The position numbers and the translations under genes were made by a program. A DNA stretch of 64,000 bases, from the NCBI GenBank assembly GCA_023014335.1, contig JAECYW010000024.1:744001-808000 (forward strand), in the 5' to 3' direction. The DNA comes from Galerina marginata. Its lineage: Eukaryota > Basidiomycota > Agaricomycetes > Agaricales > Galerinaceae. This document shows positions 11,020-23,337 of the stretch, one piece after another. The first letter of the stretch is position 1. Each line of letters starts with the position of its first letter. The notes under the pieces were generated by a model. That model saw nothing but the letters and a program-made list of their open reading frames with translations. It did no database searches and was not told where the DNA came from.

Positions 11020-12800
11020 CAATGGCCCATCACTCGCCCAGCACCCGAGTAAACCGAAACACCGCCATCGTATAATTTGACCAGTCTACCAGCCAAACTC
11101 CCTGATCCCGTACTGCGTACTTCGCTGCTGTTTATGTTCGTCTCGGGCAACGGAAACCCGGAAGGAGGGAATACGTTGTTGACCTGGTGTACCAAGCTGG
11201 AACGAAAATGTGGGCAAATCCAGGCCAACAAGAACTCGTTTCACAATGCGCAGTGTTATTTCCGAGTCAGGATAGGGGAAAATTTGGCAAAGTGGGCCAA
11301 ATGTGAACGAATGCTGAGGTAGATGATGCAGTGACACTGTTCGCATTGCAGTAGGAAAGGAGTCGCTGGCCCATGAATGGCCGGCTGGCCAGGTTGAAGT
11401 TCGAAACTCGGACACGGAACTGTAGAAGGCTATAGTAAGTTCATTTCTTACTCCATGAGAGAAAAGAAGAGCCGGCCAACTTGCCCAGTTGCCTGTTTCA
11501 AGCCCGAATACGTCGAGACTCATGATGGATCACCGGGTCAAGTCCCCACGCATAGCTGTGCCGCTGCACCCAAAAAGGCGACTGATACAAGCTATGGAAT
11601 ATGTCAGTAGAGTGCTTTTAGTAATAGTATGAAATAAGCATGTTCCTTACCTGGAAGCAGGTTGTCGTGGAGGAAGAAGAGTCGTGATGGATTCGGACGC
11701 GCCACGTAAGAAAACGGACTGTGTGGATTCTTGAACATTCAAGGCGTCGAGCAACCTAAATATGAGGGCGATAAAATTGAGGAATCGGCGTCCATTGGAC
11801 TGACGTTGAGTTGCTGGGAGCCAGTAGAAAGGAAAGCATTGCGAAAGTAACATGGCTGTGACTGAAGATGTGGTTGCTGAAGCGCCGCTTAAAATTAACG
11901 CCTCCCTATTTGCTGGATCAATAGTCGGTCTGATCGCATAAGGTCGCCCATATCCGGCTTCTCAGATGACCTTCTCACAAATTTTAAGCCATCACAAAAC
12001 TCTCATCGACCTCTTAATCCTTCGTCTGCGCCGGAGTGCTACCACCCCAGTCAACTCACTGCACCATTAACGACGCCGCCTTCGAGTCTTTCTTTTGGGC
12101 CAATGTCTGACATACTAAGTACTGCACGTTGCGCGACAGTCTTCAGAAATCAGTTATTCCTCACTTGCTAGGTCTTTTATGCGTGGATGCCTGCCCGGAA
12201 GACCACCTTGGTATTCACGGATACACGAGTCGCAGTTGAAGGCTACGCAGGTCGTCGGTTCTCTTTCTACTCAACCACTTCGATTGCAGGTATCTACATA
12301 GATTTGTCAACCACCCCCTATTTTCTTGGAGATAGTTCTGACTCGATTTTCTGGCCTTGGTGCTCATAGCTCACCTTCATAACTGTCACCCCCCCACCTG
12401 CTCCATCAACTTCGTCATACAGGTGTAACACTGATTGATTTCTACAATGCACGAGTTGATTTGCAACACACGCAGGATTGTTGGCACAAATACCTTCGCC
12501 GAGACCTAAGGAAAGTAATGCTCCTTTGCAGGGCTCTGCTGTCTGGGCGTGTGGCAGTGGTCGAAATACCTGTGTGTCTGGAAAAAATACTCTGACTTGT
12601 ACTGGTCTTTTTTGGACAACCAGGCTTTTTCTTGGTATTTGTCGAAAATTAACCCTCCGTGGCCAATATGAGCTTTCCATAAGCTTTCCACAAGAGGACA
12701 AATTCACAAAATTAAAACCACCAACGGCCCTTGTCGTACCTTACTTCCCTCAAGAACCACTCACGAAAATGGAGTACCAATGAGCCGTGAACGTATATCC
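11020..12800 (-). pseudogene. Remnant of NACHT-linked partner gene, unit 3
   Basis: Homologous to units 1 and 2. Near 11250-11300 it reads GPLCQIFPYPDSEIT, continuing to a DLPTF matching KLPTF of unit 1. Near 12690 it reads NLSSCGKLMESSYWPR, a diverged form of the SSSCGKLNISYRES motif. An exon start MRTVSLHHL near 11350 parallels MRMVSVHHL of unit 1. No continuous frame spans the region. Function unknown. Confidence 0.4.
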
Positions 12801-13464
12801 CCAGTAATCATGTACATTGTCCATTTCATAACGCACCGATGTCCTCACCAATTTCTTGAACAGTGGCAAATTATTTCAAGAGAACTCTTCATACCTTCAA
12901 CAGCTCCTCCAGGGACAAAACATGCATCCGGCATGGTATTCGAACAAAGATCACAGTTGAGTATAGTCGACTTTCTTTCTCTTTTCCTACTTCTCAAATT
13001 ATTTACTTAGATATTCATTTGATATTGTGCGTTCATATCCCTTTTAGATACCTAATTTCCAGACGGTATATAAATACAGTCTCTGAGAAAGGCTAGTACT
13101 CTGGCGGTCCATAGGACGATCTCGAGGAGAACGATGTGTGTATTGAAAACAGGAAAATTTTGCGGCCCTCTTGAAGTAATTTGTTGAAGTATGAAATGAG
13201 ATGGATAGACAGGAGGTGTCCTTGAAGAAATTGTGAGAGGTGCGATGTGTTATGAGATGGGGGATAGGATCTGGATTATGACCAATGAGGAGTGCTCAAA
13301 CCCGTAAAACTGAGAGGGTGGTTTGGTATCTCGTGAACGCGTGAATGGCGACAGAGCCGCAGATATGGGCGCTGTCTATCATATATGACAAATAGTCGAG
13401 AACCTGAAGGACAACAATAAGCGGGCATTCAGAATAAGGTGAATACCCTACAACTTCACCTGTT

Positions 13465-15909
13465 TTAAGATCCCCCTTGTTCCGCCCTAGCCAGGTATCG
13501 CGCAATTTCTCGTTTGACGGCTTTTTTCCTATTAGGGAATTTCCGCGATAACGGGCCAAACGTATGTTGAAACGCCAAGATGGTCAGCTCTTCAGAGATC
13601 GCGGCTTGTGGTAGTACATGCACAAGGCATATCAGCGCCAGGCCAAAGGCACGGTCTGATGTGAACATGTTGGTTGAATTCCAGCGAAACTTCAACATCC
13701 TATTATATTTGAGTAACTGCCACTGGAGCATTTGTGCTACTTCTGAAGAATGCATTTTTTGCACTATTTTGCGCCAGCGCCAAGGTGTGTTTTTTTGCTG
13801 TATATATTTTCGTTTGAGCGTGGATAAAGATGGTGTTATTTGTTCGGATGGTTGGAGATGTACTGGATGAAGTACACTGCTGCGGTTGCATACCGTTCGC
13901 TGGTCAATGTGTAAATTCCAGAACGACGAGGGTCCTCGAAGAATTCCAAAATAAAGCGACGGTAGTCTGGTGAGAAATGTGCCGAGTATGAGAATGAAAG
14001 CTTGTCCAGGCTGCGATGAGCTTTACGAAGTGAAAACAATTCACGTAACATATTTCGGGGGACATATTCAGCGATCTCCAACTTAAGAATGGAGACCAAG
14101 GAAGTCAGACAAGAATCAGCATACATGTTTTCCAGTATTCCCATAGCAAAGTGATCAAAACGCTGAAGTTGCTCATTGTAAAGATCAGCAGCACCGTCTA
14201 TATTCTGAATCATGATTTATTCTCCTTGTAAGCAAAAGAAATGGAGGGAAATAGGACATACCCATTGACTTATGGTTGCAAATAAGTGAGGAATAAAACC
14301 AGGAGCTCCTTGCTCCACTGCATGGCAAGCAAGCGAAGACTCCACTATCTTTTCTTGAAGCTCCCGAGTAGGGGCAGCACTCTCAATGTGGAAACTGAGA
14401 TTGAGGATGTTGTCAATCTCCTTAACCCGGGTCAAATCTTCATGTAGTGATGAGAAAGCATTCTCGCTAGCAGTGACAGAACCGACCTTTGAGGTAGAAA
14501 ACAGCAAATTCGGCATGTCGCAATGGAGCATTTATCCAGAATTGCTTCGACCGAGATGCGTCGAAGAGAAAGTCCCCAAGAGACGCATGAAAAACACGCA
14601 GGACGGTGACGATCCCGGAACCGAAAGGGTCCTCACCCTCCTCGACGGAAACAAGCGATGTTAAATCACATAACAGTACCGGAATATCCCCTGTATCGAG
14701 CGACAACAATATTTCCATTTCGTATACTGCGAGGCGATATTTGGAGAGGAGCTCGAGGGCAAGGATCTGTACAGCGGCCTCTGGATTAACCACAGACATA
14801 AAAATATGCATGTAAAGAGCGTCAAGTTCGGCAAAGGGCAGCTCATGTTGGGCAGGACGGATTCCGAGGACAATTTCTAAGCGCAGAGGTGGACGATGAC
14901 GAGTAGATTTAACAAATTTAACCACTGTCGAAGCGTAAATAAACTGGCCAGAAGATTTGTCGACCAGGGTCCATAAGGTGTCTTCAGATGGCCAAGCGGG
15001 TGGAATTTGGGCACGAAATGGATGGAAGTCCTTGATTTCGGAGAATTTGTCGCGGAGAAAACGTAGAATATCTTCGGATGGGAGGTAGTTATCATCAAGA
15101 GGATTTAGAGTGGATACTTGATTGAGGTACCCTAAATCGAAGGCACCTCTGATATCGGGTTCCGGGCGACTCGCGATGAGGAATATCAAGGGAAGGTGAT
15201 GTTGCTGAAGAGATTTCGAAATGGCCGCCAGAATTTTGACTTGGCTATTCCTGTCCTCGCACTCGTCCAAGCCGTCTATAATAATAACACGCGCGGGGGT
15301 TGTGGTGTCGAAATAACCGAAACCATTACGTTCTTGCAGAGGCTCGACGATAAGGGAAAACATCTGCGACTCAAGCGAGCGGGCGAAGATCAACGGATCA
15401 TGTTCAATGGTTCCAATTATATGATCCCTAATATCCGGGAAACATAAAGAAGCTTGGTAGGCGATGGTTGCGATAACTGAATGCCAGTGGTTTCGGGTTG
15501 AATCGAACCTGGAGAAGAAGTAGCTCGCGACCAGGATGCCTTCCTTAGCACAGAGTTCCGCGATGGATCGAGCGATGGCTGACTTTCCTGACCCCGCTGG
15601 GCCATAAAGCCACATAATCAATGCATTTCGTGTTTCCGGGTCGGCGCCATGAATCCAGTCCATTATCTTGTTGAGAATTGCGACTCGGGTATTTGGGTGG
15701 CATTTCGGAGGGTCGTGAACGTCATCGGAGTCATGGAATGCTGCAGGCGACGTAGCGTCAAGAAGGCGTTCGAATGGATCTGTAAAACAGGGATTGGTCT
15801 TTACGTGTCTGAATTTTAGGCGATTGCGAATACCTTTAGATCCTTTATTACTCTGGTGAAAGTTGCCCCCTGTGATCAAGATTTGTGAAGCGGATACTTG
15901 GCTGGGCAT
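13465..15909 (-). pseudogene. NACHT-domain NTPase copy 3, one-base deletion in last exon
   Basis: Exons are 15909-15834, 15779-14487, 14437-14262 and 14204-13465, with introns of 54, 49 and 57 nt. The leader reads MPSQVSASQILITGGNFHQ. Walker A GPAGSGKS and Walker B VIIIDGLDECED are intact, and the 54-nt first intron has no stop, so it reads through in frame. In the last exon near 13848 the other copies have CTGGAAC where this one has CCGAAC: one base is missing, the frame shifts, and a stop follows at 13836, giving about 637 residues. The old frame stays readable to 13465. The product would lack the last ~120 residues. It may be a recent pseudogene or a truncated NACHT protein. Confidence 0.8.
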
Positions 15910-16159
15910 GAGTGAGAAAGGCCACGACAGATGATGGTAAGACTAGCGATGATGGAGAAATGGGTTCAAGATGTGATCGCGAGGCATCTGCTTTGCGGAA
16001 TCGTGAGAGCAGACCACAGGGAAAGGGCAGAACTCTAAACTCCCCATTGGGCTGTAACATCATTCCATAGGGATTATGTTTAGAAGCAATACAGTAGACA
16101 AATATAACTAACTCAACAGTCAATGGGGCTCCATTCTGCGCAGACAAACCAATCGAGAT

Positions 16160-16960
16160 AAATACAGGGAGTAAAGCAAACGGGAAGGGGGCAGTGCAAC
16201 ACAGAGGAAATCCAGCTTGTGGTTATGGATGGCCGTTCTTGTTACTCTTTACCTTGTTGCTTCATTTTCGAAGATTTCGTGATTTCATCCGCCTTGTCGT
16301 CCTTCAATTCTTGACCAGAATCTTGATAACTTCTTGCTACCCAGTTTCGGACTTTTCCTACGTTATTCCATTGCGTGGCTTTCCTGAAAGAAAATAGCCA
16401 AGCGAGCTTGATACGAAGCGAAGAAATAGGTCCTCAATTTGAACCTTGAGAACAGCTGGTATTGTACATGTCAGAACCTAGCGACTGTTGACTGATATGT
16501 AACTAATATGTAAAGAACGTGAGCGGCCCTACGAGGGGAGAGAAGTCATATTATGTAGGCGAATCACAACGTGGGCTGCTCAAGCGCATTGATAGGATTG
16601 TATCAACCACGAAGTAACGAGAGAATGTTGGACGCCTTGTATATCGAGCATGTACTCTATAGGAGAAAACAAGCTTGGAAGACTGAAGAAAAATCTAGGG
16701 ATAGAAAGCCAAAGATGAGAGCAAAAACGACAATAGAAAATGCTCATTAAACATGACTGAAATAGCAATAGGTGAACAAAACAATTAGAGCGAGTAGGTC
16801 CAAATTCCTTGGACCTCAATGTTGCCCACTACTGGAGCTTGGTAGATGGCCATATGCGGCATGGAAGGCGAAAAACCTGACAACCGACCAGAAATGGCGC
16901 ATAAGTAGCATGTGTAAAGCAAAACATAACACGCCCTCACATGCTCTGGATCACTAACCA
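16160..16960 (-). repeat. Partial copy of array spacer DNA at the left edge of the island
   Basis: The stretch 16500-16760 aligns by eye with 40470-40705 and 46920-47150. All share an agagaagtc block, an accacgaagtaacgag-like block and a taggagaaaaca block in the same order. It lies upstream of NACHT copy 3, where the next unit's spacer would be, but similarity stops near 16.9 kb. No coding frame is supported. Confidence 0.6.
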
Positions 16961-18390
16961 TGCCTCATCGTTGAACCCGCACCGTACATACACATCGACC
17001 CAACAATGGGGCCATAATTTGTGTTTGCGAACAAGTTATTTTCTTGTACTTTATCGATAAGGGTCGTCAGCACCATAAATTTGTCCACTAGTCGTAAGCC
17101 AAGAGTTGGTATCTAGTTCTGGTGTTCTTATGCACTGGGATACAGACGCAGTTCTTCAGCACCGCATTCCTGGCGTATCTTTTGTTACTCGTGGAGCTAA
17201 GATATTATGGTGTCTTTGGACTAGTTTGTTAAACCCGGGGAAAGGTTGAATTTGGTTTCTCAGAACCAGATGCAGCAGACTAAATGTAAGGTAGCGGAAG
17301 GAAGTTTGTGTGGATATATACCTTAAATCACTAGAGTCACCATCGGTCAGCTTAGCGACCAAAGTAAATATAGTTTGTGTGAGGTAGATTGAAAAAAGCG
17401 GCACAAAATATGGTACGTAGTGGCCAGCTTGTGACTAAATTCAGCGTCTATATACCACGCCAAATTAGACTCCGAGAAGAGATCCTGTATAGACGAACTC
17501 CGGTAGAGCACAACCATTTTATTATAAACAGTATGGCTTGGTACGAATCCTTAATCTAAGGAGCGACTTGATATGGCCCCTCGTTACCAATTTAGACGAG
17601 ACAAGAAGTTTATTTCAGTTTTTCCCGCCTAATTTGGATACTAACCGTGTTAATTTAGTTGGAAGACACAGATTCGGCAGCACTGGTTACATGGGAGCTA
17701 TCCCTCTGAGTATCTGAGATTCCCTTATTTCGCCACCTATGACCAAATTTGCTGCCGATACAGTTTGCTTGCTCAGTTTTAGGGCTGTATATTCGACGTG
17801 CGGTCTTCGCCCTCTTGAATATTGTACCCTCAACCTGAGCCAGGTTGACTGGATCATATATATCACAGAATTTGGTAGGCATGTTCAGTTCAAAATGAAT
17901 TCATACACTGCATACCAGATCTGCAAGAACAGTGCTAAATATTGTCGGACTCGACAGAATTTTTTGGGTCTTGAATCTCACAATTACAAATCCCTCATTC
18001 CTGTCAATTTCCACCGCATTTTTCACAATTTTTTTAGATCCAATGCTTCTGCTCGGAACAACTGAATTGGTCAGGATTTAGTGTCACTCGACACGGTTTT
18101 CTTCATGACCGCATTGCTGGCCGAGAAGTTTGGTGTCTCTTTACTAAATCCAATATAACTGACTCAATCCGCCGCCTCCCAACCGCATCTTGTCTCCCAC
18201 ACGCACTCCCGTTTTCCATCCTCGCAGATGCTCGAACAATTCCAGTAATGCTGTAGATACTCACCACTTCTTATAAGACAGAAAATCCAGTACCTATAGA
18301 CTAGATTTTCCCGTACTCACAATCTTGTTGCCTTCAGCCCACTTTTCAACGACTGTTAAAACTGTAAATACACGCCACTTTTGCCGACGT
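16961..18390. other. No gene recognised
   Basis: A/T-rich sequence without a convincing reading frame on either strand. A 108-codon open frame (17739-18065, plus) has no recognisable motif. A tttcccgcctaat motif near 17623 recurs near 18758. Confidence 0.4.
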
Positions 18391-18393
18391 CTG

Positions 18394-18660
18394 TCAAATT
18401 TGGTGCCTATCCACTGGTTACAACCAGTTATACCCCACAATACATTGTCTCATATTCTGGATTCATTTTCCTTCGCCTCTATTTCGTTTAACTAGCATTA
18501 TTTTGTAAATACCCGCCACTTTTCATTGACGCCATCAGATTTGGTGCCTTTACACCAGTCGTAGCTAGTCAGAAGTAAACTTGATCTGGTGCCTCTATAC
18601 CAATTTACTTTCATATTATAAGCTAATTTTGGTCACCTAGACCCAGTTTTCCTCCCCCTC
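18394..18660. repeat. Degenerate short repeats, TTTGGTGCC family
   Basis: About four imperfect copies of TTTGGTGCCTNTANACCAGT occur at about 18399, 18540, 18585 and 18630. Two are preceded by a shared gtaaatacncgccactttt block (18364 and 18507). An inverted copy, gcaccaaattttga, occurs near 23153 on the other side of the KDZ transposase, so these may be subterminal repeats of that element. No exact ends or target duplication were found. Confidence 0.45.
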
Positions 18661-19582
18661 ACGTCTGCACTCACTAAACCAAAGGTGAAATTTCGGAGTT
18701 TGCTCGTCTGAGCGCCTTTCTCGCGCATCAAACACGTGGGAAGGCATTATTCCCGCTTTCCCGCCTAATATGGTGACTAATGTTAGCCCAGTGGATGCTG
18801 AATGCTTTCCAAATCCACTTGGGTCAGAATAAAATAGGTTTATTCTGGTCTGTGTTACCAGTACACGCACTTCCCATGGGTATTTAATGCTGAAAATTAA
18901 ATTTTCATCCGGGTAAAAAGTCATGATTCACTACCGACGGCGCGGCGTACAGTGGAATGCTGCACTGGGTGGCTTTATGAAGTTTGCTAATTATGCCTGT
19001 ATCCATTGCCTTACCCCTAAGCACAAACCTGTCGGACAAGTTGGCGGTGACGGACTGAGGGTCTCGAGCATGACAAGGCATGCAATCAATGCATGGCCCG
19101 CGGCAGTTTGATGGGCGCCTATTGAGCCTGATGGAAGAAAGAAGTATACACGAACATATTTAATTTCAAATTAATAGTTTGGCCACGGTCACGTATATTC
19201 GTGGTGAAGTATCAATACACTGGATTCTGCTGACTGCCCCGGAATAGGGTTTTGCTCACCAGATTTAGACACTGAAAAAAAATAGAGTGAGAGATATCTA
19301 TTCAAAGCTTTCTGTTTCAATCTTGTTGCCTCAACCTCTTTTATACCAAAATGGTGGCACTTTCTCATCCCTTGCCTTTGAGAATATATAGGGAAACAAA
19401 TACAGCCTGCTGTTACACAATTTCAGCTTTAGGATGATCTCCTCCTACTAATTGTATGCGGCGCCACTCAACCGTCTGTCGAGAATATTTGTTGACTGTT
19501 TTCAATGATTATGAATATATATTTTTTGATCGCTCCCGTTGGCAATTGACTCACCTTTCTCTTCTCCTCCACCTCTTCCCAG

Positions 19583-22500
19583 ATGGCTGATGAGCATCGT
19601 CGCATTGTTTTACCCACCGATTCTAACTCACCTCCTCGTTCAATAAACCTTCTACGTTACGAGGATGGCGTGATTATTAGCCCAACTAGACGAACTAAGA
19701 CTGTGACCGCCCGTCCCCATGGCGCACCAGGACCGAAAAAACGCTTGAAATCGGATCACAGGAGTGTAGATACCGTCAATCTCCAGCCTAGATCAACAAT
19801 GGCCGGCCAACCAGTGTCAAGCAATCTAACTGACGCCACAGACAGCTCAGGTAAATCTGCAGCACGAACAGATTATTTGTAGCTCCTTCTCACCCTCCTT
19901 ACTAGATGGGACAGGACCGAGCAGAGTCCAGGAAATGCATTTGAACGATGGCAATGAAGACGTTATATCCCTAGAAGATCATTTCTTTGCCCGGGATCCA
20001 GGAAAAATAACGGAGTACCAGCACTTTGTCGAAGCTGTCTTTGCGGCAGAATGTGTTATTTCTCAATTGTCACACCAGATTTTCGTAGTCAACGGGTGGA
20101 ATGTCTCAACACGAAGCATCACGGTAAACTTAAAGCTTTATCCATTGGAATTTAGTGAGACCTATCTTTTATTCAGGCTCATTGGTATCATCTCGACCTC
20201 ATGACAGTTGGATCAAATAAAATTGCCGTATGCATGTGCCCAACCGGCCGAGCCAAAAATTGTTGTTTTCATACTCAATTCATGCTGGATTACGGGGAGG
20301 AAAGGTTTCCACTGCGAGAGAATGTGCCCGGTACGTCGTCAAAACTTACACCAAACAAGGGCTCATCGACAATTGCTAGCTCTCAACGATGGCGTGATTA
20401 TTTTCTCCCGATATCAAACTGAGAATAATACGTACCGAAGTTTGTTATCTGTTCAAGCATCTATCAACCCAACCATTAAGAATAGGGCCGTCGTCGAGCA
20501 TGTAGGTCTAAACGATGGCTCTGGATCCTGGAGATGCAACAAGGATCCTAACTTAGTAAACTGCCCACACGTAATCGATGCTCGACACGCGCTTCAGAAG
20601 TATATCCAATCAGACCTCAATGCAATCGATCCAGGAGCAAGTTCAGCGCGTATGCACTATATCAGTAAGTCGAGAGTTTTACATCAGACGACCTTTCTAC
20701 CCCGAGTCTCAAATTTTATCCCGAAGGTCCAACGCCTCGACAAGCTAACAGTAATTCAACTGAATCGGTGTCATATCTTTCATTGCCCCCCCCATTGTGG
20801 GCTTGAATTCCATCAGATTCTCCAGCTCCGCCAATTTACCCGCTCTGCCAGGCGCCAGCAATAATACCACTTAACCCAAGCACTGCATCATGTTTCTGCA
20901 AACATGTTAGAATACAGCATGACCCATTTCGACCTACAGAAACCAGGCCTTGCATCATCTACGGATTAGGCGGCGCTTGGGCATCGACAATCGAAGTCCA
21001 GGCCTGTTCCGGGTGTAAGAGATATGTTGGACCTGATTGCCGTGAAATTGGGGTTTTTAACTGGAACAACCATATTTTAGTCACGCACCAGCTGTTAGAG
21101 GACTACCTCAACGCGTTCACGGCATCGGAAACACCTATTACGGCTTGGGTAAATGTCATGTCTCGACGTTACCAGTCGATTGGCTCAACCCCTTTCTTGA
21201 AACATACTCCGTTCGGTGCTGTCTGGTTTTCTTATGTTCGCCTTATCAACCTTCAAGGAGATATGAAATGCCCTGCATGTGGACCAAACCCTGACGTTCT
21301 TATATTCGATGGCGTCTCTCTATCATTCAACCAGAGAAACCTGCTTTCCTGCTTAGAGCCCCCAACCAAGATTCATTCCTCGCATTCACTGGTGAGGGAC
21401 GATACAGTACGTCTCTGGGGACTTCAGATTATTTTAGATTCCACCACACGCAAGAATATTAGGCGAATTATCTCTGGGCCGTCCCTCAACTCAGCTGATG
21501 TTGCATCAGTGGATCAGGAAATATCGAACGAGTTTTCATCCCTTGAATTGGATGGAGATGAGTCTGTAGAGTCAGGTTCTTCTCAAGACAAAGAGATACT
21601 ACAATGCAATAATTCTCGGAGAGAAGCCGCAAAAGAGCGAAAGCGCCAGGCGCTAATAGCGAGAGTTAAGCTCATTCCGGGAGTCGTGTCAAGTCTCACG
21701 GTTATTGATCCAGCACTCGGACATCTCTTCGACCGCTGGTTTGGACCTGGTGCAGTAGTGAATAAGGAGGTTGTGCCATCGGTTTACCGTTCTCTATTTA
21801 TTCAGGTGAGCCTTACTTAGCTATTTTGGAATAACTACTCATTTGATGCAGATTAGCGCTGAGGAATCGGCTCTTCAGATGATGAACCGCCCCTGCCTTG
21901 AACGCCTCAAAGCGTTCATTTTTTCTCCAACAAAGGAATCGCTTTCACACCTCATTCAGATACCGGCGCTTTATAAAGTTTTGATGTATGAAACCTCGAG
22001 ATCGAATTCCAACGAAATTTCTCAAGAAACTTATGGTGTGTGCAAATGGCTCTATCTTCGTGCTGAGACAGTTCGCCGCATGCTTCTTGTCCATGAAACT
22101 GAACTCCCGGGTTCACCTTTACAAGAAGGAAATGACGAATGGCAGAAGGTGAGATCTCACCCAAACCATAGACATAGTCTTCAATTATATGCAGACAGGA
22201 TGTTTTTATGAAAAACCGCAAATACGATACAGACCACAGTACCCCAAGTTACACGAAGATGGAACATCTGACCGCGGATCTGAAAAAAAGGGGGGATGTA
22301 GGAAATATTTCTTGAAGTATAGCCCTCGGAAGCTCACCGGAGGGATCATGGTCCCATGGTGCACACATAGCATTGCTTATGGGTTCCACTGCATCCCTGT
22401 ATCTGAAGGCCGAAACGATGTTTTTTCAGCACTTTACACAAGGTGGGAGAAGGCCCCAAAAATCATTCTATATGATTTTGCTTGCGCTCTTCAGCCATAC

Positions 22501-22803
22501 TGTATGCTGCGCGAACCTGCATTCTTTCAAGACACATTATTCGCCATTGATCAGTTCCATGCTCCGGACCACACAAAATGCTGTCCGTCGTCATTCCTGT
22601 CCACTTATGCCCAAACAGATTCACGATTAGCGCTCGTAAACTCTAGTGCTGGAGAGTGCGGAAATGGCGGCCTTGCGAGGATTAGAAAATCAGTCAGCTA
22701 TATGAATCAAGAACACGCCATCATCTTCACGAGGGTATTTTTGTCGATTTGGAATAGGTTACGTATTAGCGATCTATCTAGTGTACTTGATTCTTCGAAA
22801 TAA
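19583..22803 (+). CDS. KDZ-family transposase (Kyakuja-Dileera-Zisupton), one in-frame stop
   Basis: DDE transposase of the KDZ DNA transposons that have expanded in mushroom genomes. Seven exons join in frame: 19583-19850, 19906-20123, 20177-20330, 20380-20664, 20727-21805, 21852-22148 and 22195-22803, about 969 codons. The N-terminal part has Cys/His-rich pieces (VCMCPTGRAKNCCFH; SWRCNKDPNLVNCPH), as expected for the zinc-cluster head of these proteins. The KDZ core shows CPACGPNPDVLIFDG, then FHCIPVSEGRNDVF, LYDFACALQPYC and NSSAGECGNGGLARI. Likely catalytic residues are D503, D861 and E921 (my assignment). Codon 335 (20804-20806) is TGA in an otherwise open frame, in a proline-rich linker just after a run of eight C. 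Either the copy is freshly inactivated or the base is wrong. Confidence 0.85.
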
Positions 22804-23337
22804 AGAAGATCAAATCCTAGCTAGGTAGTTGTAGTGCCTAGTGCCTTGTTCAACTTGCCAAAAGCCTAGCCAGTAAATGTTCACGCCCACTAGGGCGGTG
22901 GCAGCTGTGATGTGTCGAGAGCTGTATAAATAAAACAGGAAATGTGAACCCGCCTTGGCATGAGGCAGGTTATGGGCAAGGCGCTAAAATTGGCTTACCA
23001 TAATCAAAAATGAAATTGGGCAAAAGCTGTGCAGCTCAACCGATTTGATCACCGAGACGTCGATATGGTTTGTCATCACAAGATTTGGATCTTGGGAAAA
23101 ACAGGTCGCCTAAACAAGATTTCGTTCCCTAAGATCGGTTTGAGGTTCAGCGCACCAAATTTTGAGTAGGCTGAGAAATTCAGTACCACCAAACAAAATC
23201 ATACTGACCGACAACCAGTTTCAAACCTAACCTTAATACTTTTGTCGTCCCTAGGTTGGTCATCATGATCTCGCGCTGCCCTTGTTCCTTCACCACGTCC
23301 TCGCGCCTCCCTACCGGCCAGATTCCAACCTTCCATA
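22804..23337. other. Intergenic, no gene seen; possible right side of KDZ element
   Basis: No open frame of note. It contains gcaccaaattttga near 23153, the inverse of a repeat left of the transposase. Confidence 0.4.
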
